Under the pieces are notes generated by a model that was given only the letters and a program-made list of their open reading frames with translations, was not told the DNA's origin and made no database searches. Both the position numbers and the translations under genes were made by a program. From Streptomyces globosus (GTDB taxonomy: Bacteria > Actinomycetota > Actinomycetes > Streptomycetales > Streptomycetaceae), in NCBI RefSeq assembly GCF_003325375.1, contig NZ_CP030864.1, forward strand, positions 186,001-250,000: 64,000 bases of DNA, written 5' to 3'. Shown piece after piece: positions 51,740-60,508 of the stretch. Each line of letters begins with the position of its first letter. The stretch's first letter is position 1.

Positions 51740-52806
51740 CTGCTCCCCGCACGCGCGGGGATGACCCCCCCTCGACCATCAGGGTCCGCGGCACCTCATG
51801 CTGCTCCCCGCACGCGCGGGGATGACCCCGCACATCGAGAAGACGATCCCGGAGACCACGACTGCTCCCCGCACGCGCGGGGATGACCCGTCGGGCACCG
51901 TCTACCTGGTCGGCAACGGGCGCTGCTCCCCGCACGCGCGGGGATGACCCCCCCCGGGCTGCGGCGCGGTCGAACTGGACCTGACTGCTCCCCGCACGCG
52001 CGGGGATGACCCCGCCCAGACGGCGTCCGGGTCGGGTGCCACGTTCTGCTCCCCGCACGCGCGGGGATGACCCCCGGTGCCAGGATCTTCGCCCGGTTCA
52101 TCACCGCTGCTCCCCGCACGCGCGGGGATGACCCCGCGACGGCGAGGATGACGTCCGTGCCGTCCGGCTGCTCCCCGCACGCGCGGGGATGACCCCCGCT
52201 CCTGACGGCGATCGGGCCGACCCAGGTCCTGCTCCCCGCACGCGCGGGGATGACCCGCACATCATCGAACTCGGCGAAGAAGTTCTCCTCTGCTCCCCGC
52301 ACGCGCGGGGATGACCCCACGTCGGCGAGCGGGTCCCCAGCCGGCGCCTGCTGCTCCCCGCACGCGCGGGGATGACCCCGGTACGAAGTCCCTGTCCGCG
52401 AACGCGCGGGACTGCTCCCCGCACGCGCGGGGATGACCCCCAGATATGGATCCAGCGTGGGGCCGGCGAAGGCTGCTCCCCGCACGCGCGGGGATGACCC
52501 CCCTGCCTGCTTGAGCATGCGAAACGCGCGATTCTGCTCCCCGCACGCGCGGGGATGACCCCCGCAACGGCGGCGGGCGCCCCCCGGATCCGGGCTGCTC
52601 CCCGCACGCGCGGGGATGACCCCACTTGAGCGAGCGTGATGGGAGCGGCTGCATGCTGCTCCCCGCACGCGCGGGGATGACCCCTGGTGCGGCCGCGTGA
52701 TGGCCGGCTTGTACCGCTGCTCCCCGCACGCGCGGGGATGACCCCCTAGCCTCCATCTCCAAAGGGCCCGTCCCCGACTGCTCCCCGCACGCGCGGGGAT
52801 GACCCC
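51740..52806 (+). CRISPR. Type I-E CRISPR array 2, leader-proximal part (18 repeats, 17 spacers)
   Basis: 29-base repeats beginning CTGCTCC, stem CCCCGC / GCGGGG, loop ACGC (not GCAC as in array 1), ending ATGACCCC. Starts run from 51740 at 61-base steps (one 62-base step, 51923 to 51985) to 52778. Spacers are 32, once 33. The array continues after an IS3 element that interrupts spacer 18. Confidence 0.98.
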
Positions 52807-52891
52807 CGAATGCCTGGGGGGGGCCTCCCCCTGAGTGGTGGACACGCTGATACTGGATCTGCTTGATCCGGAGGAAGCGAGAAGACCGCCG

Positions 52892-53242
52892 ATGGCGATG
52901 AAGGACTACTCGGACGAGTTCAAGGCCGATGCCGTGGCCCTGTACGAGTCCACGCCCGGGGCGACGTACAAGAGCATCGCCGCCGACCTGGGTATCAACC
53001 GGGCTACCTTGCGTGAGTGGGTGCTGCGGGACCGCGAACGCCGCGGTGCCGCCGCCCCCTCTGCGGGCGGGACGCCGGCGGCCCAGGCCGGGCAGACGGC
53101 ATCGTCCGCCGATCCGGACGAGCGGATCCGGCAGCTGGAGGCCCGGGTGGCCGAACTCGAAGCGAGCGAACGGAAGCTGGCGACCGAGCGGGACATACTC
53201 CGCAAGGCGGCCAAGTATTTCGCCGGGGAGACCAACTGGTGA
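52892..53242 (+). CDS. IS3-family transposase OrfA
   Basis: 116 residues: helix-turn-helix (YSDEFKADAVALYESTPG; SIAADLGINRATLREWVL) followed by a leucine-zipper-like coil (IRQLEARVAELEASERKLAT, ERDILRKAAKYF). It binds the IS ends. OrfB overlaps by GTGA in the -1 frame, the arrangement that gives the OrfAB fusion by programmed frameshift in this family. Confidence 0.92.
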   Translation: MAMKDYSDEFKADAVALYESTPGATYKSIAADLGINRATLREWVLRDRERRGAAAPSAGGTPAAQAGQTASSADPDERIRQLEARVAELEASERKLATERDILRKAAKYFAGETNW

Positions 53243-54132
53243 GTCGCTTCCAGTTCGTCGCCGACCACCGGGACGCCTACGGCGTGAAGCGGCTGTGCGA
53301 GGTCTTGGGCCTGAACCGGTCCAGCTACTACAAGTGGCTCTCCGGCAGGAAGGCGAGGGCGTCCCGGCAGAGCGAGGACCGGCTCCTGGCCGAGCGGATC
53401 CGCGAGGTCCACGACGAGTCCGGCGGCGCCTACGGCTCCCCACGGGTGACCGCCGAGCTCCGCGCGAAGGGCCTGCGGATAAACGAGAAGCGGGTCGCCC
53501 GCATCATGCGGACGTTCTCCATCACCGGCATCCGCCTGCGCAGACGCGTCCGCACCACCGTCCCGGACCCGGCAGCATCACAGGTTCCGGACCTGTTCCA
53601 GCGGGACTTCACCGCCACCGAGCCGGGGCGGAAATACATGGGCGACATCACCTATCTCCCGCTCGCAGGCCGGGAGTTCCTCTATCTCGCGACCGTGCTG
53701 GACTGCTTCAGCCGCAAGGTCGTCGGCTGGTCCATCGCCGACCACATGCGCACCGGCCTGGTCGCCGACGCACTGCAGATGGCGGCCTCGACCCGCGGCG
53801 GCCTGGACGGCGCCGTGTTCCACTCCGACCACGGGGCCCAATACGGCTCCCGGGCCTTCGCCGACCTCTGCGACCAACTCGGCGTGACCCGGTCGATGGG
53901 TTCGGTCGGCACCAGCGCGGACAACGCGGCCTGCGAGAGTTTCCACGCGTCCCTCAAACGCGAGACCCTCCAGGGCGCCCGCGACTACGGCGACGCCGGC
54001 ACCTGCAGAAGGACGGTATTTGCCTGGCTGGCCCGCTACAACACCCGCCGTCGGCACTCCGCCAACGGCCACCTCAGCCCCAACGAATACGAACGCCGAC
54101 ACCACGCGGCTAAGCTCACGCTCGCTGCGTGA
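53239..54132 (+). CDS. IS3-family transposase OrfB (DDE integrase)
   Basis: 297 residues: HTH_21 region (YGVKRLCEVLGLNRSSYYKW; GAYGSPRVTAELRAKGLRIN) then the rve core with all three catalytic acids in GDITYLPL, FHSDHGAQYGS and SADNAACESFHASLKRE. It ends in NGHLSPNEYE. No damage is seen, so the element may still be mobile. GTG start at 53239. Confidence 0.95.
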   Translation: MSRFQFVADHRDAYGVKRLCEVLGLNRSSYYKWLSGRKARASRQSEDRLLAERIREVHDESGGAYGSPRVTAELRAKGLRINEKRVARIMRTFSITGIRLRRRVRTTVPDPAASQVPDLFQRDFTATEPGRKYMGDITYLPLAGREFLYLATVLDCFSRKVVGWSIADHMRTGLVADALQMAASTRGGLDGAVFHSDHGAQYGSRAFADLCDQLGVTRSMGSVGTSADNAACESFHASLKRETLQGARDYGDAGTCRRTVFAWLARYNTRRRHSANGHLSPNEYERRHHAAKLTLAA

Positions 54133-54191
54133 TCAACGACGCGTGTCCACCATCACGGGGGAAGGCCCGGGCTCCCGTACCCCGAGTGCAA

Positions 54192-55074
54192 CTGCTCCCC
54201 GCACGCGCGGGGATGACCCCTGCACAAGATCAGTCATGGTTTCCATCTTCCTCTGCTCCCCGCACGCGCGGGGATGACCCCACCACGGAGCCCCGCCCGG
54301 TCCATCCCGGGCGCTGCTCCCCGCACGCGCGGGGATGACCCCGCGGCGTCGAACGCTTGCTGCGGGGACGCGCACTGCTCCCCGCACGCGCGGGGATGAC
54401 CCCTCGGTCACGGTGGTCGTGGAGCGCGCTGACGGCTGCTCCCCGCACGCGCGGGGATGACCCCCCACTGGGAACGCGCCATCGAGTCCCACGCCGCCTG
54501 CTCCCCGCACGCGCGGGGATGACCCCCACTGGGAACGCGCCATCGAGTCCCACGCCGCCTGCTCCCCGCACGCGCGGGGATGACCCCCGCCTGGAGAAGC
54601 TGTTGGGGGGGCCGCCCACTGCTCCCCGCACGCGCGGGGATGACCCCTCGCAGCAGGCGTTGGCGTGGCTGTCCACGCGCTGCTCCCCGCACGCGCGGGG
54701 ATGACCCCGAGCAGGCTCCCAGCGCGGCGGACCGAGCCCACTGCTCCCCGCACGCGCGGGGATGACCCCAGGCGGTCCTGCACGCCCTGCTGAAGCGCCT
54801 TCTGCTCCCCGCACGCGCGGGGATGACCCCGCGCCGTGGACCCAGACACCGGGTGGGCCCCGCTGCTCCCCGCACGCGCGGGGATGACCCCGTGGCCGTG
54901 CACCGGGTGCCGGTGCTGGCCGACTGCTCCCCACACGCGCGGGGATGACCCCCTGACCAACATCGCCAAGGCGGTCCGGACCGACTGCTCCCCGCACGCG
55001 CGGGGATGACCCCCGCACTACCGAGGACGTCACGATCTACGTGACCTGCTCCCAGAAAACGCGGGGATGGTCCC
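54192..55074 (+). CRISPR. CRISPR array 2, leader-distal part (15 repeats, 14 spacers)
   Basis: The same ACGC-loop repeat as 51740-52806, starting at 54192 and continuing to 55046. The copy at 54924 has one change (CCCCACACGC). The last, at 55046, is strongly degenerate (AGAAAACG in the loop, ATGGTCCC end), as expected of the oldest end. Two neighbouring spacers, 54465-54497 and 54527-54558, are identical except for one extra leading C. The IS3 element separates this half from its leader. Confidence 0.97.
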
Positions 55075-55103
55075 TCGGGCGCCGGCCCGGAGAGGGCTGG
55101 TGT

Positions 55104-55721
55104 TCAAGACAACCTGCGGGGTAGGGGCGGCGGGGGCTGGGGTCCTGGTTCGGCCTGCGCTTTGATGGGCTGGGCGTTCAGGATGTGGGTGCTTCCCGGC
55201 GCTTTGGGCGGACGGTGCCGGGGTTGAGACGGGGTGGTTGCTGCCGACTCCGTCAGGCGGGCCGTTGCGATGCGGAGGAGGAGGTTTGCTGCCGCCGTGC
55301 GGCAGAACGGGGTGTTCGGGGTGGGTGGGTTGGCCCAGTAGAGCGGGCGAGTGGGGGTTGCGCGGTCGTGGGCGGGGTGCGGGACGCCGAGTTGGGTGTT
55401 GGTGCCGAGGCATTCGGCGTGGTGTTGGTGGGTGCGGTTCCAGCGGGTTCGGGTGCCGGGGGCGACCAAGAGGTAGTAGTTGCCGCCGCGGGGGTCGTGG
55501 ATGATCGGGCCCTCCAGGGCGTCCGCGAAGGCCAGGTTTACGACGGTCGTCGTGGTGCAGCCGACTGCTGCGGCTGCGAGAGCCTGCGGGAAGCGGATCG
55601 CCTCGAAGTGCTCCCCGAGCGGGAGTACCGCCACCCCGCACGTCCGCCATGCCTTGTACGCCTCCGCCGGGTTGTGCAGCGTGCGGGCGTACCAGTCCGT
55701 GGGTGATGTTTCCTGTTGCAA
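55104..55721 (-). CDS. Hypothetical protein, weakly primase/polymerase-like
   Basis: 205 residues from a TTG start at 55721 with GAAGG just upstream; no ATG or GTG alternative exists in the N-terminal region. AEAYKAWRTCGVAVLPLGEH and PRGGNYYLLVAPGTRTRW resemble the N-terminal part of actinobacterial bifunctional primase/polymerase-like proteins often found beside XRE regulators, but I see no complete active site. The C-terminal ~50 residues are Pro/Ala-rich. A 13-bp hairpin lies between it and the upstream XRE gene. Confidence 0.6.
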   Translation of the reverse strand: MQQETSPTDWYARTLHNPAEAYKAWRTCGVAVLPLGEHFEAIRFPQALAAAAVGCTTTTVVNLAFADALEGPIIHDPRGGNYYLLVAPGTRTRWNRTHQHHAECLGTNTQLGVPHPAHDRATPTRPLYWANPPTPNTPFCRTAAANLLLRIATARLTESAATTPSQPRHRPPKAPGSTHILNAQPIKAQAEPGPQPPPPLPRRLS

Positions 55722-55730
55722 GGGGCCTTC

Positions 55731-55767
55731 CCTACCGTCGTCGGCTCGGTGTGGCGACGACGGTAGG
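55731..55767 (-). terminator. Long hairpin between XRE gene and downstream gene
   Basis: Perfect 13-bp stem CCTACCGTCGTCG / CGACGACGGTAGG with an 11-base loop. Its downstream arm ends next to the ribosome site of the TTG-start gene, so it could be an intercistronic terminator or control translation. Confidence 0.6.
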
Positions 55768-55808
55768 GGCCTGTGGAGTGGGGGAGGGGCCCGGTTTCGG
55801 CCCCTGTG

Positions 55809-57065
55809 TCAGGCGGCCAGGAGGCCGAGGTCGACGGCCAGGCGGCTGGCCAGGCGGCGGCGTTCCGGGGCCCGGCTTGTCGTCTCTTCCAGGACGATGA
55901 CGCGGGCGAAGCCGTTGTAGCGCGTGGTGTCCGGGGCGGCCGCGTGGGCCTGCTGGAGGGTTGTCAGGGCTGCTTCGGCCTGGCTGTCCAGGTGATAGGC
56001 GCGGGCCTGCTCGATGCGGTGCCGGGCGCGTCGCGGGCGCGACGGGATGGTGGCGGCTTCTGCCCGGGCGGCCTGGCGCGCGGCCTCGCCGCCGGAGTGC
56101 AGCTCCACGGCCACGCTGACGCCGTGCGCGCCCATCACCGCGCGGCCGAAGGACGTGATCGGGTGGAAGTAGTCGGCGGGGAGCCGTTGGGCGATCTGGT
56201 CAGCGCGCTCCCACCAGCCCCACGCCGCGCCCGTCTCTCGGCGCTTCGCGGCCGTGAGGCCGGCCTCCGCGCGCAGTGCGCCTACGAGGGCCTGGATGTG
56301 CTGGGGTGCCCGGTCCAGGTTCGGTTCGAGTAGGTGCAGGGCTTGCCGGACGACTTCGTCCGCCTCGTCGTAGCGGCCGGGACCCGAGTCGCGGTGGGCC
56401 TGCGCGGACAGCCATGCGGCCACGCCGATGGCGTGCGGGTCCTCGGATTCGTGGGCCGCGGCCGTCCCGCGCTCGGAGACCCGCCACAGCAGCGACGGGT
56501 CGGGCTGGTAGGCGACGAAGAACTGGGCCAAGCAGCACGCCTCCGCCTGGAGGGCCAGGGCGGCGCGCCGCTCTGCTGCCGTGTCGGCCTGACGGACTGC
56601 CAGCTGCGTGTCGCGGATCAGCCCAGGCAAGAGTGAGCCGATCACCTCGCGGTGGTCGGGCGCCCCGTGGCGGGCGCGCCACGCGGAGTCGAGGGCGGCG
56701 CGCAGGAACTCGGGCGACGGGGCTTCGCACGTACCGGGCGGAGCGTAGGAGGCGAGGGCGGTGCGGACGGCCGCCAGTCTGTCGTGGCCGGGGCCGAGGA
56801 AGAGGTCGGTGTGCGGCTCGGCGCCCATGTCGCCGACGAGGTCGTCCAGGCGGCGGATCCGCAGGGCCTGCGCGATGCGCAGGATCTCCGGCAGCCGCGG
56901 CATGCGCATGCTGCCCGTTTCGATCTTCTTCACCCATGACGGGTGGTGGCCGAGGAGTCCGGCCAGTTGCTCGCGGGTCATGCCGCGACGGGTGCGGTGG
57001 ATCTGGACACGTTGCCCGAACGCGATGGGATTGTCGTGCGGGCCGGGGGGAGCATCGATTGACAC
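55809..57065 (-). CDS. XRE-family regulator with TPR-like C-terminus
   Basis: 418 residues. The N-terminal HTH_3 domain reads FGQRVQIHRTRRGMTREQLA then GLLGHHPSWVKKIETGSMRM. The remainder is helical, with repeated Ala-rich helices (AERRAALALQAEACCLAQFF; EADEVVRQALHLLEPNLDRA; AALTTLQQAHAAAPD), consistent with a tetratricopeptide-like sensor. The GTG start follows AAGGGG. This architecture is common in Streptomyces signal-responsive regulators whose ligands are unknown. It is transcribed toward the primase-like gene. Confidence 0.85.
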   Translation of the reverse strand: MSIDAPPGPHDNPIAFGQRVQIHRTRRGMTREQLAGLLGHHPSWVKKIETGSMRMPRLPEILRIAQALRIRRLDDLVGDMGAEPHTDLFLGPGHDRLAAVRTALASYAPPGTCEAPSPEFLRAALDSAWRARHGAPDHREVIGSLLPGLIRDTQLAVRQADTAAERRAALALQAEACCLAQFFVAYQPDPSLLWRVSERGTAAAHESEDPHAIGVAAWLSAQAHRDSGPGRYDEADEVVRQALHLLEPNLDRAPQHIQALVGALRAEAGLTAAKRRETGAAWGWWERADQIAQRLPADYFHPITSFGRAVMGAHGVSVAVELHSGGEAARQAARAEAATIPSRPRRARHRIEQARAYHLDSQAEAALTTLQQAHAAAPDTTRYNGFARVIVLEETTSRAPERRRLASRLAVDLGLLAA

Positions 57066-57418
57066 GGCCTTGCCCCTTCTCTGTGCAGCTCGACACCGGA
57101 CAGCGTAGGGCGCGGCGCGGTGCGCATGGGATGCGTGTTCGTGTTCTGCGTGTAGGGAGCCCGGGCCACCGAATGCGACACGGGGCCTTCCGCGGACTCG
57201 CCTGCTTGTCTGTTCACCCGCCGACAGCTCACCTCGTTCGTTGGCCGCTGCAAGCGTCGGTCGGCTGCGGGTCTTTCAACCATCTTCGGCACGTCGTAGA
57301 TTCTCGGAGGGCCGTCGCGCCCTTCGCGTACCTCCGACAAGCTCGTCAAGCAGTGGCAGCGAGCGGGTGACGGCGGCTTCTGGTGTGCTGCCGGTGTGCA
57401 TGGACGGGGGAGGAACCG

Positions 57419-57919
57419 ATGGCGGGTGGATCCAGCAGGAACGAGTCTGGCCGGTGGGGGGCGGTTGCCGGGGCGGCGGCATCCGTTCTCGCGATCTTCG
57501 CCTGGTTAGGGGTCGAGAGCCCGAAGGAGCTGCGGGATCTGCTGAGTCCTGGAGCCGAGTCGTCTCCGGTCGCCGCCACACCGACGGGGTACAGTCCGCG
57601 GCCCCTGCCGACCCGTACGAAGCAGCCCACGTCGCGGGTGGACCCTGGTTGCCGGGCCGGCACTGATGCTGTGAGCGCCACGACCGCCGCGCTGGAAGGC
57701 GATACGGCCCCCTCCCAATGGCGGGGATTCGCGTCGAACTTCGACGCTGCCGCCGACAGGGCCGACGGCCTCGAGGTCAGGTTGGCGCTCGCCGCCGTGG
57801 CCACGGACATGCGGCTCTACGCCGATGCCCTCGAAGCCAGGAACAGCGAAGCTCTGCAAAGTATCCACAAACAGCGGTCGAAGGACCTGCAGCGCTTCCT
57901 CAGGGCATGCGGCGGCTAG
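57419..57919 (+). CDS. Hypothetical membrane-anchored protein
   Basis: 166 residues from the ATG at 57419 (GGGGGAGG upstream). A single hydrophobic segment WGAVAGAAASVLAIFAWLGV near residues 13-32 is followed by a Ser/Pro/Thr-rich linker and a helical domain (FASNFDAAADRADGLEVRLA; ADALEARNSEALQSIHKQRS) likely outside the membrane. No family is recognised. The 353-base gap before it (57066-57418) shows no other gene. Confidence 0.65.
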   Translation: MAGGSSRNESGRWGAVAGAAASVLAIFAWLGVESPKELRDLLSPGAESSPVAATPTGYSPRPLPTRTKQPTSRVDPGCRAGTDAVSATTAALEGDTAPSQWRGFASNFDAAADRADGLEVRLALAAVATDMRLYADALEARNSEALQSIHKQRSKDLQRFLRACGG

Positions 57920-57970
57920 GGATTGCCTGAACCCGGCTGAATCGCCTCGCTGCCCACCCGTGGCCAGGCG

Positions 57971-58294
57971 TCAGTGCAGGGGGCCCGCGATGGCCCGTAG
58001 GGCGGTCACGTGGCGGGTGTAGGCGGCGCGGCCGGTGTCGGTCAGGTACAGCCATGTGCGGGGGCGGCGGCCTGCCCGGCCCTTCTCGATGCCCAGCCAG
58101 CCCGCCTCCTCCAGGCGTGTCGCCTGCTTCGAGAGCGCCGAGTCCGTGATCTCCACCAGGTCGCGGACGTAGGCGAACTCGGCCTTGTCGATGCCTGCGA
58201 GCGCCGCCACGACGGACAGGCGGACCGCCGAGGTGAGGAGGGGTTCGAGGGCGTGGCGGGGGTGCCCCGTCGGCGGGGCCGGCCTGTTCGTCAT
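57971..58294 (-). CDS. Winged-helix transcriptional regulator (MarR/HTH_27-like)
   Basis: 107 residues with a single winged helix: RLSVVAALAGIDKAEFAYVR, EITDSALSKQATRLEEAGWL and the wing KGRAGRRPRTWLYLTDTGRA. Small one-domain regulators like this control adjacent transporters or membrane proteins. The ATG at 58294 overlaps the stop of the membrane-protein gene (ATGA). The palindrome upstream of that gene (58745-58771) is a probable operator. Confidence 0.85.
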   Translation of the reverse strand: MTNRPAPPTGHPRHALEPLLTSAVRLSVVAALAGIDKAEFAYVRDLVEITDSALSKQATRLEEAGWLGIEKGRAGRRPRTWLYLTDTGRAAYTRHVTALRAIAGPLH

Positions 58295-58713
58295 GCCGGG
58301 CGGGATTCGCGGAGGGCGGCGGCCGCCGCCGGGGCCGCGCAGGCCAGGGCCGCCGCGGCCGCGAAGGGGATGCTGCCCTCGAAGGCGGACAGGCCCAGGG
58401 CGAGGCTCGCGGCGTATGCCGCGGCCCAGGCGGCGATCACCGTCAGGTGGCTGCGGCCCAGGCCGCGCGGCACCACCGGCTGGCGTACGGCGAACACGGA
58501 GAGGGCCGTCACCGCCAGGACGTTGGCCGGCATCGTGACGGCCAGTGCTGCCGGCCCGCGCCACAGCAGGACCGCGGGGACGAGGACGAGCTGCCATGCG
58601 GCGAACAGCCACAGGTAGCGGCCGTACCAGCCCCTGCCTGCCTGGGATGCTGCTGCCTCGATCCGCGCCGTGCCCTGCAGGGTGCTGATTGCGTCTGCTT
58701 GGTTCGCCGTCAT
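58291..58713 (-). CDS. Small integral membrane protein
   Basis: 140 residues with four hydrophobic segments: YLWLFAAWQLVLVPAVLLW, LAVTMPANVLAVTALSVFAV, LTVIAAWAAAYAASLALGLS and a final Ala-rich span. No family is recognised. The ATG at 58713 is used, but an in-frame ATG at 58746 immediately after a weak GGAAAG is an equally possible start (11 more residues). It is co-translated with the winged-helix regulator, so the pair probably forms a regulator/membrane unit. Confidence 0.72.
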   Translation of the reverse strand: MTANQADAISTLQGTARIEAAASQAGRGWYGRYLWLFAAWQLVLVPAVLLWRGPAALAVTMPANVLAVTALSVFAVRQPVVPRGLGRSHLTVIAAWAAAYAASLALGLSAFEGSIPFAAAAALACAAPAAAAALRESRPA

Positions 58714-58744
58714 TCCGTACCCGCCCCGCTCGTTTCCGTTCGGC

Positions 58745-58771
58745 ATCTACTTTCCACTCTAGCAAGTAGAT
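58745..58771. promoter_or_regulatory. Inverted repeat operator candidate
   Basis: ATCTACTT-11 bases-AAGTAGAT, perfect 8-base arms in otherwise GC-rich DNA, directly over the promoter/start region of the membrane protein and winged-helix regulator genes. Confidence 0.6.
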
Positions 58772-58857
58772 GCCGCGGGGGAAGGCCCCGTTGTCGGCGG
58801 GTGTGGCAGGGCCCGGCCGGGTCAACCGGCCGGGCCCCGGGCGGGGTTGGCGGAGTG

Positions 58858-60378
58858 TCAGACCGTCGCCGTCGCCGTCGCCTTCGCCGGCTGGGGGGCT
58901 GTCTCGTCCGGCGTCGGCTCGTCCGCCGCCGGGCGGGCGGTGGGCGTGCGCGGGATCGCCAGGGCGGCCGCGGCGCCCACGAGGACCACCGCCACGCCGA
59001 CCCAGATCGCCGGCTTCATGCCGTCCACGAACTGCTGGGCGTTCTCCGCGGAGCCGTTGCGGACGAACACCGTGGCCAGGACGGCGATGCCGAGGGCGCC
59101 GCCGACCTCGCGGGCCGTGGTGTTCGCGCCCGACGCCGTGCCGTACAGCTTCTGCGAGACCGACGCGAGGACGACCGCCGCGGTCGGGGCGAAGGCGAAG
59201 CCCATGCCCGTACCGCCGATGATCATGCCGCCGACGAGGTGCGAGTACGGGGTGTTGTCCGTCGCCGCCAGGGCGATCCAGCCGAGGCCGACCGCCTGGA
59301 GGAAGAGGCCGAGCGCCATCAGGCGGCCGCCGCCGACGCGGTCGGTCAGGATGCCGGCCACCGGCGCGATGAACATCGGCATCAGGGTCCACGCCAGGGT
59401 CAGCACGCCCGCCTCCAGCGGGGTGCGCACCGGGGCGATCTGGAGGTACTGGGAGAGCAGGAAGATCGACCCGAAGACGCCGAAGTACATCGCCCCCGAG
59501 ACCGCGTTGCAGAGGACGAACGAGCGGATCCGGTACAGCGACAGCGGCAGCATCGGCTCTGCGGCCCGTGCCTCCCAGGCGACGAACCCGGCGAGCAGGA
59601 CCACGCCGGCGGCGAACGCGCCGATGATGGTGCCGTCGGTCCAGCCGTCCTCGGAGCCGTTGACGATGCCCCAGACCAGGGCGACGAGCCCGCCCGTGGC
59701 CAGGACCATGCCGAACAGGTCGAGGCGGGTGCCGGCCAGCCGGCTCTCGTCCAGGACCTTCAGCACCAGCGGGACCGCGATCAGGCAGACGGGCACGTTG
59801 ATCCAGAAGATCCAGTGCCAGTCGATGCCGTCGACGACGGCGCCGCCGACCAGCGGGCCGAAGGCCACGGCCAGGCCGCTGAACGCCGACCACAGGCCGA
59901 GGGCCAGGTTGCGCCGGTTGGCGGGTACGGCCTGCGCCAGCAGCGTCATCGACAGCGGCATCACGGCCGCCGCGCCCACGCCCTGCGCGGTGCGGCCGGC
60001 GATCAGCTCGGCGGTGGTGTCGCACAGGCCGCAGTAGACCGAGGCGGCGGTGAAGAGGCCGATGCCCAGGAGGAAGACCCTGCGCCGGCCGAACCGGTCG
60101 CCGAGGGCCGCGCCCGTCAGGAGCAGGCAGGCGAACGCCAGGACGTACGCGTTGACGAACCACTGGAGGTCCTGCGTGTCCGCGCTCAGGTCCCTGGCCA
60201 GGGTCGGCAGGGCCGTGGAGACGACGAGGTTGTTCAGGGCGACCATGAACATCGGGACGCTCGTCGCGGTGATCAGCAGCCACAGGGCCGGGCGGCGGCG
60301 CCCCGCGCCGTCGTCCGCTCCTAAGGCGCCCGGGCCGCCGGGGCCCGTGCTCGGGGTCTTGGTCTGGTTCGTGCTCAT
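58858..60378 (-). CDS. DHA2-type MFS drug exporter
   Basis: 506 residues with about 14 transmembrane helices, the EmrB/QacA pattern. Motif A is GDRFGRRRVFLLG, and motif C-like segments are FSGLAVAFGPLVGGAV and WHWIFWINVPVC. Soluble tails lie at both ends, the last ~35 residues rich in Pro/Thr/Ala. The ATG follows GGAG. It likely exports a hydrophobic compound by proton antiport. It lies after the alpha/beta-barrel protein gene in the same direction with a hairpin between them. Confidence 0.92.
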   Translation of the reverse strand: MSTNQTKTPSTGPGGPGALGADDGAGRRRPALWLLITATSVPMFMVALNNLVVSTALPTLARDLSADTQDLQWFVNAYVLAFACLLLTGAALGDRFGRRRVFLLGIGLFTAASVYCGLCDTTAELIAGRTAQGVGAAAVMPLSMTLLAQAVPANRRNLALGLWSAFSGLAVAFGPLVGGAVVDGIDWHWIFWINVPVCLIAVPLVLKVLDESRLAGTRLDLFGMVLATGGLVALVWGIVNGSEDGWTDGTIIGAFAAGVVLLAGFVAWEARAAEPMLPLSLYRIRSFVLCNAVSGAMYFGVFGSIFLLSQYLQIAPVRTPLEAGVLTLAWTLMPMFIAPVAGILTDRVGGGRLMALGLFLQAVGLGWIALAATDNTPYSHLVGGMIIGGTGMGFAFAPTAAVVLASVSQKLYGTASGANTTAREVGGALGIAVLATVFVRNGSAENAQQFVDGMKPAIWVGVAVVLVGAAAALAIPRTPTARPAADEPTPDETAPQPAKATATATV

Positions 60379-60432
60379 CCGGGGGTCTCCAGTACGAAGG
60401 CGGGGACGGAAGACGGTCGTGCAGAGGAGGGG

Positions 60433-60464
60433 CCCGACCCGGGGCGGGGGTGTCCCGGGTCGGG
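60433..60464 (-). terminator. Hairpin between 60509 gene and MFS gene
   Basis: Perfect 11-bp stem CCCGACCCGGG / CCCGGGTCGGG with a 10-base loop, just after the stop of the 60509-60922 gene; candidate terminator or attenuator. Confidence 0.6.
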
Positions 60465-60508
60465 AGAAGAGGGGTCCGGGCGGAGTGCGGCGCGCCCGGA
60501 GGGCGCCG

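Larger units (their letters stand above)
52821..54168 (+). mobile_element. IS3-family insertion sequence inside a CRISPR spacer
   Basis: About 1.35 kb bounded by imperfect inverted ends: left GGGCCTCCCCCTGAGTGG then TGGACACG; right (read inward on the minus strand) GGGCCTTCCCCCGTGATGG then TGGACACG. It contains overlapping orfA and orfB with a complete DDE transposase. GGG flanks both ends and may be the target duplication. The flanking spacer remnants (52807-52820 and 54169-54191, about 34 bases less duplication) add up to one normal spacer, so the insertion split spacer 18. End coordinates are uncertain by a few bases. Confidence 0.9.

Noticed and set aside
51796..52845. Long minus-strand open frames across the CRISPR arrays (recurring SSPRVRGA / IPARAG peptides)
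   Set aside because: They are translations of the repeats; the 61-base period and absence of ribosome sites show they are not genes. The same holds for frames at 41228-42165 and 54133-55033.
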